Assembly: GCA_031257725.1 (NCBI GenBank)
Contig: JAIROD010000544.1
Span: 1-5,123, forward strand
Direction of reading: 5' to 3'
Length of the DNA stretch: 5,123 nt
Origin: Planctomycetaceae bacterium
GTDB lineage: Bacteria; Planctomycetota; Planctomycetia; Pirellulales; Thermoguttaceae
Each line of letters begins with the position of its first letter. Position 1 is the first letter of the stretch. The notes beneath the pieces are model-generated. The model was not told where the DNA came from, made no database searches, and saw nothing but the letters and a program-made list of their open reading frames with translations. A program made the translations under genes and the position numbers. Below are positions 1 to 5,123 of the stretch, in pieces.

Positions 1-95
1 ATAATTTTTAAAACTTCCATTAAAAAACTTTTTTGTAATTTGTAAAAAGATAAAAAAATATTCAATAACAATGTTCAAAAGAAAACAGGATATTC

Positions 96-367
96 GTAAT
101 ATTTCAGTGGAATATTCCCAAACGTATCGTCATCGTTTCATAAAACCTTATTTTCAACCTTATTTTCTTAACAAAACAACCTTAGTAGCAAGAGTCCTAC
201 CAGAAACCAAACCTTATTACCTTATTGTTCCTTTTTTTTAATAAGGTAATAAGGTTTATTTGTTGTGGGAACAATTGCTACTAAGGTTGTTTTGTTTGAA
301 AATAAGGTAAAAATAAGGTTTGTTAAAGCAATCCAATACGTTTTCGAAAATTCCACTGAAATATTAC
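96..367. repeat. Long imperfect palindrome (MITE-like), arms of about 130 bp
   Basis: The left arm (96-226) and right arm (240-367) are inverted copies around a 13-base centre (227-239) ending in eight T. Perfectly matching blocks lie at mirrored positions: the outer 18 bp (96-113 with 350-367, beginning GTAATATTTCAGTGGAAT), AAACGTAT (120-127 with 336-343), a 22-bp block (170-191 with 275-296) and the inner 18 bp (209-226 with 240-257). The stretches between the blocks have diverged. ACCTTATT occurs four times per arm (145-152, 157-164, 211-218, 219-226; inverted at 240-247, 248-255, 301-308, 312-319). No reading frame inside looks like a protein and no transposase is present. I see no clear target-site duplication at the edges. 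It could be a non-autonomous mobile element, an intergenic repeat family or a multi-site protein-binding region. The structure is certain; the role is unknown. Confidence 0.85.
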
Positions 368-409
368 TTAGTTTTTATTCAAGAGGAATTAGAACACTTG
401 GTAGTAGGC

Positions 410-428
410 AATGTTTCGCCGAAACATT
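410..428. repeat. Short perfect palindrome followed by T's
   Basis: AATGTTTCG (410-418) is the exact inverse of CGAAACATT (420-428) around a single C. On the plus strand the run of T continues to 431, giving a weak terminator-like shape. There is no plus-strand gene upstream in the window that would need it. It may simply be one member of the hairpin cluster in this region. Confidence 0.6.
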
Positions 429-480
429 TTTACACTAATACGGTGATAGCCGACTTGCCCCTGTTTGTAGATGGAAATTA

Positions 481-520
481 AAAACCAACCGTGTACAACT
501 CGAATAACAAAACCAACCGT
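481..520 (+). repeat. Direct repeat AAAACCAACCGT, two copies
   Basis: The 12-base sequence AAAACCAACCGT occurs at 481-492 and again at 509-520, 28 bases apart. Shorter relatives are seen at 589-600 and 709-718. The second copy runs directly into the left arm of the 522-570 hairpin. The copies are exact, but low-complexity A/C linkers could produce this by drift, and no function is evident. Confidence 0.5.
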
Positions 521-521
521 T

Positions 522-570
522 GCGACTGTTGGTGAAAACCCTTCGGCGAAGGGTTTTCACCCACAGTCGC
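522..570. repeat. Strong 49-base hairpin
   Basis: GCGACTGT (522-529) pairs with ACAGTCGC (563-570), and the 15 bases at 531-545 pair exactly with 547-561 around a central G. The only mismatch in the 24-bp stem is T530 against C562. It has no T-tract on either side, so a standard intrinsic terminator is unlikely. As DNA it could extrude as a cruciform; as RNA it would be very stable. Function unknown. Confidence 0.8.
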
Positions 571-617
571 CTACCTCTTGAATCAAACAAAACAACCAAT
601 ATCATGCCGTTGACAGT

Positions 618-645
618 ATAACCGCCGGTTAAAACCGGCGGTTAT
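618..645. repeat. Perfect 13-bp inverted repeat with GC-rich stem
   Basis: ATAACCGCCGGTT (618-630) is exactly inverted at 633-645 with only AA between. The core CCGCCGGTT/AACCGGCGG is GC-rich, in contrast to the AT-rich surroundings. No T-tract follows. An operator for a dimeric regulator or a structural repeat would both fit; nothing here tells them apart. Confidence 0.75.
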
Positions 646-650
646 TCACA

Positions 651-672
651 GTAAACGCCTAGCGGCGTTGAC
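651..672. repeat. Short hairpin AACGCC/GGCGTT
   Basis: AACGCC (654-659) pairs with GGCGTT (664-669) around TAGC. The outer GT (651-652) and AC (671-672) also match, leaving one A/G mismatch between them. It follows the 618-645 palindrome after five bases, making a closely spaced pair of stem-loops. No T-tract follows. Confidence 0.5.
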
Positions 673-720
673 CCGATGGCAGACGTTTAAAAACGGCAAC
701 TACAATAACTAAACCAACAA

Positions 721-736
721 TCCACTGAATAGTTAC
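721..736. repeat. Degenerate copy of the outer end of the long palindrome
   Basis: The 16 bases at 721-736 match the right-hand end of the long palindrome (352-367) at 13 of 16 positions in the same orientation, including all nine of TCCACTGAA and the final TTAC. This may be a remnant of another copy of that element, or a second right end that would enclose the hairpin cluster. A chance match is possible at this length. Confidence 0.35.
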
Positions 737-865
737 AAAACATGTAAAAAAACACCCAAATTACTCTTTTTCGATTTGGAAATATTTGTTAAAATTCCTT
801 TTCCTATCGGTACGTTTTGGAAACTTAGTCAGATTGTTTCCTTTTGGAATCAATCATTTTATAAC

Positions 866-3763
866 ATGGAACGGAATCCTTCACACACCACTAAGGAGTC
901 GTCGTTTTTTTCCAAACCACTCGGCTCCTTAACTTATCTTTGTTGTCGAAATCCGGTCATTGTATTGGTTTTTTCGGTTTTTATTGCAGTTTGGTCTCTC
1001 TATTGGACTTCCGAACATCTCGGTTTCAAAATGAGCCGGCTCGATCTCATCAATCCAAACAGCGGTTTTAATCGTCTTTGGCTGGATTACATTGATGAGT
1101 TCGGCGATAACAATGAAGTGTTGGTCGTGGTCGAGGGCAAGGGAAATGTCGAAGTAATTCCGGTTCTTGAGACTCTTTCCGAACGAATCGCCTGTTTTCC
1201 TGATTTGTTTCAAGGCGTTTTGCACGGAGTTGATCTTTCGGCAATACGGCGTAAAGGACTTCATTACGTTCCTCTACGCGAACTGGAACTAATCCGCCAA
1301 TTCGCCGCCGAATCCTCACAAATTACCAACGGTCATTGGGAACAACTCGCCGTCAACTCCATGCTTGATTCCTTAGCGTACCGCTTAAAACACGCTCCGC
1401 AAAATGAAACGGTTAATGCAACGATCCTGCGAGAACTTGATTCGTTTTCGCTAAGTCTGGCTAATGCCTTTGGTTCAAGTCCAAGTTATGGTTCGCCCTG
1501 GGCGGTGATGCAGGGCGCGCAAGCCGCCGTTCCTGATATTGTTGCGGCGTGCAGCCAAAACGATATGAATTACTTTCTTTTTCCAACACAAAACGGGGTG
1601 ATTGGGTTTGTGCTGCTCAAACTTGCCGATATTGATAAAACCAAACTGGCTCAGGGAAAAGAATCAATCGGTAAACTGCGTTCCCTTGTTGCTGAAGTTC
1701 GTGAAAAAAATCCGTCGATTCGTGTCGGTTTAACCGGAGTGCCGATTCTTGAAAACGATGAAATGGAATTAAGCAACGAGGCAATGCTTAAAGCGTCGGT
1801 GTTGGCGTTGATTGGAGTGGGCGCGATTTTCATGGCGGGATTCGGCGGCATCCGACATCCAATGTTGGCAATGGTCACTCTGATTATTGCCTTTGCCTGG
1901 ACAATGGGTTATATCACGCTGGCGGTTGGACATCTGAATATTTTGAGTATTTCTTTTGGGGCAATGCTTATCGGATTGGGAACCGATTTTAGTGTTCATT
2001 ATTTAGCGCGATATCTTGATCTTCGGCGTGAAGGCTGGAACACGGAAACCGCTCTTTGTCGGACGGCAACTGTGGTCGGTCCCGGCATTCTGACCGGCGC
2101 ACTCACCACCGCAGCCGCTTTTTATATGACCTCCTTCACCGAATTTATTGGAATTTCCGAATTGGGAACCATCGCCGGCGGCGGTATTCTTTTTTGTGCC
2201 ATAACAACATTTATGGTTTTCCCGGCATTGATAACCTTGACGGACGGTAACAAACTTCAACCTCCGCAAAATAATTTGTTTGATGTACGGGGGATTTTGT
2301 TTCCGATGTTCCGATTTCCGGCGGTTATATTGGTTCTTTTTGTTGCCGGATTTGTGTTTCTTTTAACCGGTATTCCCAAAGTGCGGTACGACCACAACCT
2401 GCTTCATTTACAACCGGAAGGGCTTGAAAGTGTTGAGTTGGAGCAGCGGTTGCTCAATATGGAGGTGGATCAGGGCGGGAAAAATGTTTGGTTTGCGCTT
2501 TCAATTGCGGACACCCAAGAAGAATTGTTAAAACGAAAAGAGGTGTTTGCGCAAAAATACCCCGAATTGAAAGTGGAAGAAATTGTTTCTTGGTTTCCCG
2601 AAACAGACTCGCAAAAAATTTCAACCATTAAATCACTGGCGCAATCATTACAAAATTTGCCGGAACGTCCGCCGGAAATTCCGGTTGCCGCACCGGAAAC
2701 GGTGGGCAATTCGTTGGGACGTTTACAGAGTATTCTGATTGATTCACCGCTGACCGATACGCAAAATCCGGTCATTTTAAAACGTCTTACGGAAATTCGT
2801 GAAGTGATTCGGCGTATGAGCCGTTCGGAATATCAGACGCGAATGTTGCAGTACCAAAGTGCGGTTGCCGGCGATCTGCTGAGCCGGTTACAGATTTTGC
2901 AGTCGATGGCAATTCCCGAACCGCCCACTGTTGAAGACTTGCCGGAATCGTTGGTTGAACGTTTTGTCGGAAAACGCGGTAAACATCTTATGAGAATTTA
3001 CACCACCGCAAACATTTGGAACATGGACGAAATGGAAAAATTCGTTAAAGCGGTTCGGGAGGTTGATCCTAAGGCAACCGGTAGTCCGTTACAAACTTAT
3101 GAATCCTCGCTTCAAATGCAACGGGGATTTATCACCGCAGCATGTTACGCCTTTGGAGCCATTGCCTTTTTTTTGTTCCTTGATTTCCGAAGTTGGAAAG
3201 CGTCGCTGGCGGCATTGCTTCCGATGTTTTTGGGATTTGCCATGACGTTCGGTCTTCTCGGTTGGTTGAATTTACCGCTCAATCCGGCAAATATGATTGT
3301 GTTACCGTTAATTCTTGGTATCGGTATTGACGACGGAGTTCATCTGATCCACGATTATCGTACACACAAACGTTTCCGTTATCGAATGACCGGTTCGACG
3401 GTAACCTCAATTTTGATTACATCATTAACAACAATGATTGGTTTTGGCAGTATGATGATTGCGTCACATCGCGGACTTCAAAGTCTTGGGCGTGTTCTGG
3501 TGATTGGCGTAACGTGTTGCCTGATTACGTCCATTATTATTCTGCCGGCTCTGCTGTTGTTACGGACTCGCAACAAAAAAGAGGAACGGGAAACCGGTGA
3601 TGAACCGGATAAACAACCTACGCGGGAAATCCGGTATGGCGATGAAGAATTTACCGAAGAAATTATCGAAGAAATTCCTGAAGTGTACGTTTACGAAGAC
3701 TATGTTCCCAAACAAACCGTTAAACCAAAACGGTTAGTACGCCGAACCGGAAATAATCATTAA
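866..3763 (+). CDS. RND/MMPL family exporter, HpnN-like
   Basis: Predicted 965-residue inner-membrane transporter of the RND superfamily, resembling the hopanoid-associated HpnN group. The fold is two repeated halves. There is one membrane segment at about 30-47, a large extracytoplasmic loop (about 50-308), a membrane block at about 310-455, a segment at about 484-502, a second large loop (about 503-752) and a last block at about 753-900. The fourth helix of each half carries matching motifs: GLGTDFSVH (370-378, Asp374) and GIGIDDGVH (818-826, Asp822 and Asp823). These sit where RND proteins keep proton-relay acids. Loop 2 contains a charged helical stretch (about 636-680). The C-terminus has a 65-residue charged tail, first acidic (DEEFTEEIIEEIPE) then basic. 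I chose ATG 866 because homology-like sequence begins shortly after it; TTG 776 would add 30 residues that look non-homologous. Neither start has a clear ribosome-binding site. By analogy the substrate is a lipid; no hopanoid gene is visible nearby, so the substrate is inference. Confidence 0.9.
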   Translation: MERNPSHTTKESSFFSKPLGSLTYLCCRNPVIVLVFSVFIAVWSLYWTSEHLGFKMSRLDLINPNSGFNRLWLDYIDEFGDNNEVLVVVEGKGNVEVIPVLETLSERIACFPDLFQGVLHGVDLSAIRRKGLHYVPLRELELIRQFAAESSQITNGHWEQLAVNSMLDSLAYRLKHAPQNETVNATILRELDSFSLSLANAFGSSPSYGSPWAVMQGAQAAVPDIVAACSQNDMNYFLFPTQNGVIGFVLLKLADIDKTKLAQGKESIGKLRSLVAEVREKNPSIRVGLTGVPILENDEMELSNEAMLKASVLALIGVGAIFMAGFGGIRHPMLAMVTLIIAFAWTMGYITLAVGHLNILSISFGAMLIGLGTDFSVHYLARYLDLRREGWNTETALCRTATVVGPGILTGALTTAAAFYMTSFTEFIGISELGTIAGGGILFCAITTFMVFPALITLTDGNKLQPPQNNLFDVRGILFPMFRFPAVILVLFVAGFVFLLTGIPKVRYDHNLLHLQPEGLESVELEQRLLNMEVDQGGKNVWFALSIADTQEELLKRKEVFAQKYPELKVEEIVSWFPETDSQKISTIKSLAQSLQNLPERPPEIPVAAPETVGNSLGRLQSILIDSPLTDTQNPVILKRLTEIREVIRRMSRSEYQTRMLQYQSAVAGDLLSRLQILQSMAIPEPPTVEDLPESLVERFVGKRGKHLMRIYTTANIWNMDEMEKFVKAVREVDPKATGSPLQTYESSLQMQRGFITAACYAFGAIAFFLFLDFRSWKASLAALLPMFLGFAMTFGLLGWLNLPLNPANMIVLPLILGIGIDDGVHLIHDYRTHKRFRYRMTGSTVTSILITSLTTMIGFGSMMIASHRGLQSLGRVLVIGVTCCLITSIIILPALLLLRTRNKKEERETGDEPDKQPTREIRYGDEEFTEEIIEEIPEVYVYEDYVPKQTVKPKRLVRRTGNNH

Positions 3764-3786
3764 AACCGCCGAAAATCCAGGGATAA

Positions 3787-3803
3787 TAAAAAGGGTATTT
3801 TTA
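3787..3803. terminator. Weak AT hairpin between the convergent genes
   Basis: TAAAAA (3787-3792) pairs with TTTTTA (3798-3803) around GGGTA in the 50-bp gap between the two stop codons. The stem is only A-T pairs and would be weak, but it gives a T-run on both strands, as expected for a shared bidirectional terminator. No stronger candidate exists in the gap. Confidence 0.25.
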
Positions 3804-3813
3804 GAGTTTCCCA

Positions 3814-4803
3814 TTACAATATTCCGATTCGGATATTTCTGAACAAAATATTGGTTTCCTGATCATGACCTTGAAATTGAATCGTTCCGGCATCGGTTCG
3901 TCGTCCTTTTCTTGGATTCGGATTGGGATCGCGTTCATCAATCCAATCGGCGGTTTGAATTCCGTTGACCCACGTTGAAATCTGCGCACCTCGTGCAAAA
4001 ATAGTTAGATAATTCCATTGTCCGTCTTGCGGATTAACATTACGTCCGATCTGACGGCGGAAAATTCCGCCGGTATCGGTTCCGATAAATTTTTTGTAAT
4101 CACCTTCCGGCGGATTGTTGAAAATCTGACATTCATAACCGTTCATTAATTCTCCCGGTATGCAACGAAAGAAAACGCCGGAATTGACGGGTTTATCGGT
4201 TTTATATTCCAGTTGCAGGATGAAATCGCCATATCGTTCTTCCGATTCAAGCGAGCCGGAACCTCCAGACAAACGAATTGCGCCGTTTTCAACTTTGGCG
4301 TTGGCGTTGGGTTTGACAGTCCAACCGTTTAAGGTTTTAGCGTCGAAAATTGATTTCATTCCCTGCGGTTGAATTTTAATATTACGAAATTGTCCGGAAT
4401 CTAAGGTGATGTCGTGAGTTCCGGTTTTTCCGGATGGAGTTGTTTCCAAGCGGAGCGTAAACGGAGTCCAGTTTCCCTTCGCATCGGCGGGACGGCGTTC
4501 GCCGGTAAGAATACTGTTACCGAATCGGCTTGTAAAACGAATCGCGCTGTTCTGATTTGGGACACATACCAATAGACCGTTTTTTACGGAGTATTTTCCT
4601 TCGATTGACCGCCAACCATAAAGTGAAACGCCATCGAAAAGACGAATCCATCCGTCCTGTAATTCTGTTTCGGTAAGCGGATCAAAACCGACCAAAACCG
4701 GCGGTTTCACACTGGAATCGGGTTCTGCACCAAATGAGGAAAACGGTAAAGCGATGATTGTAAACACAATAGACGTTACTAAAAATTGGGGTAAAGTTTG
4801 CAT
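3814..4803 (-). CDS. Secreted DUF1080 (3-keto-disaccharide hydrolase-like) protein
   Basis: Predicted 329-residue exported protein. Residues 1 to about 25 form a signal peptide: a hydrophobic core FLVTSIVFTIIALPF, then SSFGA before EPDSS. Residues about 150-329 are a full DUF1080 domain (Pfam 3-keto-disaccharide hydrolase, a concanavalin/LamG-like beta sandwich). It opens with IFDAKTLNGW, continues through NSGVFFRC, GYECQIFNN, GTDTGGIFRR and GQWNYLTIFARG, and ends with GTIQFQGHDQETNILFRNIRI. Residues about 49-147 look like a shortened copy, opening with LFDGVSLYGW and ending FRNIKIQP but lacking the middle of the domain. Family members are abundant in Planctomycetota and Bacteroidota and act on or bind sugars; the exact substrate here cannot be read from sequence. 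The ATG at 4801-4803 places the signal peptide correctly at the N-terminus; no ribosome-binding site is evident. The gene is convergent with the exporter, so it is not co-transcribed with it. There is no lipobox cysteine. Confidence 0.88.
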   Translation of the reverse strand: MQTLPQFLVTSIVFTIIALPFSSFGAEPDSSVKPPVLVGFDPLTETELQDGWIRLFDGVSLYGWRSIEGKYSVKNGLLVCVPNQNSAIRFTSRFGNSILTGERRPADAKGNWTPFTLRLETTPSGKTGTHDITLDSGQFRNIKIQPQGMKSIFDAKTLNGWTVKPNANAKVENGAIRLSGGSGSLESEERYGDFILQLEYKTDKPVNSGVFFRCIPGELMNGYECQIFNNPPEGDYKKFIGTDTGGIFRRQIGRNVNPQDGQWNYLTIFARGAQISTWVNGIQTADWIDERDPNPNPRKGRRTDAGTIQFQGHDQETNILFRNIRIGIL

Positions 4804-4851
4804 TAGTGAAAGAATTGGTTAGGTTGTTAATGTGTAAATGTACTTTATCAT

Positions 4852-4880
4852 ATCTTATGACATCTTATTCTTACTTGCAA
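4852..4880 (-). promoter_or_regulatory. Possible promoter of the DUF1080 gene
   Basis: Read on the minus strand, TTGCAA (4875-4880) and TAAGAT (4852-4857) are 17 bases apart, the usual spacing of -35 and -10 boxes. Each matches the sigma-70 consensus at four of six bases. A start of transcription near 4845 would give a leader of about 40 bases. The region is AT-rich, so such pairs arise by chance, and planctomycete promoters are poorly defined. Confidence 0.3.
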
Positions 4881-4992
4881 TATATCAGTGAAATTTTCGT
4901 AGGTTACCGGCAATTACGTTGGGAGTGTGCATTGGGGGAACATTGCTCGTCATCTTCGGGGTTATACGTGTTCAATTCGTTTTTTTGATCGT

Positions 4993-5071
4993 AACAATTC
5001 CGTCCCGCATGGGACGACACTTGAAAACGGTCAATAGTTTCAAGCGTCGTCCCATGCAGGACGGAATTGTT
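4993..5071. repeat. 34-bp inverted repeat, each arm self-complementary
   Basis: The arms 4993-5026 and 5038-5071 pair at 32 of 34 positions around an 11-base loop; the mismatches are C5006/A5058 and A5019/C5045. Each arm also contains its own small palindrome: CGTCCC-GCAT-GGGACG at 5001-5016, and a GTCC/GGAC version inside 5049-5062. The stretch could therefore fold either as one long hairpin or as two small ones. No T-tract follows on either strand, so it is not a standard terminator. It resembles an intergenic repeat of the REP or MITE type. Confidence 0.8.
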
Positions 5072-5086
5072 GTTCGTTTGTTAACG

Positions 5087-5102
5087 GCGGGGTTTACCCC
5101 GC
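5087..5102. repeat. Short GC-rich hairpin GCGGGG/CCCCGC
   Basis: GCGGGG (5087-5092) pairs with CCCCGC (5097-5102) around TTTA. A second CCCCGC lies at 5108-5113 and could compete for the same left arm. It begins 15 bases after the 4993-5071 hairpin and close to the window edge, so what lies beyond may belong to the same structure. Confidence 0.5.
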
Positions 5103-5123
5103 GTTTGCCCCGCAATGATTCCC

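Larger units (their letters stand above)
368..865. other. Non-coding region rich in hairpins, upstream of the exporter gene
   Basis: No open reading frame here resembles a protein. The stretch holds four separate palindromes (410-428, 522-570, 618-645, 651-672) and a small one at 684-695 (CGTTT/AAACG). They are separated by A/C-rich linkers in which AACCAAC recurs (483-489, 511-517, 712-718). The stems differ in sequence, so this is not one repeat unit copied in tandem. Positions 737-865 contain no inverted repeat that I can see and would hold the promoter and leader of the exporter gene; I could not find a convincing -35/-10 pair there. The 5' part of the exporter reading frame (776-865, from a TTG) overlaps the end of this stretch but is probably not translated. 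Confidence 0.6.
4804..5123. other. Non-coding region upstream of the DUF1080 gene
   Basis: No credible gene is present. A 60-codon frame from a GTG at 4806 has no family resemblance and runs over the likely promoter of the minus-strand gene. The stretch holds the promoter candidate (4852-4880), a long hairpin (4993-5071) and a short GC-rich hairpin (5087-5102). Positions 4885-4990 show nothing that I recognise. Confidence 0.6.

Noticed and set aside
22..34. AAAAAA-C-TTTTTT as a terminator of a gene to the left
   Set aside because: The stem is only A-T with a one-base loop in an AT-rich stretch, which is expected by chance.
481..720. CRISPR array, suggested by repeated AACCAAC and palindromes
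   Set aside because: The repeated words are short, the spacing is irregular and the stems differ from one another, so there is no repeat-spacer pattern.
860..865. TATAAC as a -10 box for the exporter gene
   Set aside because: It matches the consensus well but touches the ATG at 866, so transcription would begin inside the coding region.
929..2775. Several minus-strand frames of 75-111 codons inside the exporter gene
   Set aside because: They lie entirely within a well-supported gene on the other strand and their translations show no domain or signal; they are shadows.
4160..4372. 70-codon plus-strand frame inside the DUF1080 gene
   Set aside because: It is antisense to the conserved domain and its translation is low-complexity without recognisable features.
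4806..4988. 60-codon plus-strand frame starting with GTG
   Set aside because: It resembles no family that I know, has no ribosome-binding site and runs across the leader and likely promoter of the minus-strand gene.

Overview
The window carries two convergent protein genes flanked by non-coding DNA that is unusually rich in palindromes. The gene content is a large two-halved RND/MMPL exporter of the HpnN type and a secreted DUF1080 (3-keto-disaccharide hydrolase-like) protein. This pairing, with moderate GC and no clear Shine-Dalgarno sequences, fits a bacterium of the PVC group, most likely a Planctomycetota member with modest GC. That assignment is inference from family knowledge; there is no rRNA or other marker gene here.

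Layout. Positions 1-95 are AT-rich with no gene. Positions 96-367 form one long imperfect palindrome: two arms of about 130 bp around a T-rich centre, with four copies of ACCTTATT per arm in mirrored positions. Positions 368-865 have no convincing gene. They hold a string of separate, unrelated hairpins (410-428, 522-570, 618-645, 651-672) joined by A/C-rich linkers containing AACCAACC, plus a degenerate copy of the outer end of the big palindrome at 721-736. The plus-strand exporter gene follows (866-3763; an in-frame TTG at 776 is the alternative start). A gap of 50 bp separates it from the minus-strand DUF1080 gene (3814-4803). A weak promoter candidate lies upstream of that gene at 4852-4880. 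The right end holds another long hairpin (4993-5071) and a short GC-rich one (5087-5102).

The two genes converge, so they do not form an operon and nothing shows that they act together. The exporter should sit in the cytoplasmic membrane and move a lipid-like substrate, by analogy with hopanoid transport by HpnN; no hopanoid gene is visible nearby. The DUF1080 protein has a signal peptide and is expected outside the cytoplasm, acting on or binding carbohydrate. Its N-terminal part looks like a shortened second copy of the same domain. I see no defence system, CRISPR array, transposase, tRNA or rRNA. The least explained part of the window is the set of non-coding palindromes, above all the mosaic palindrome at 96-367.
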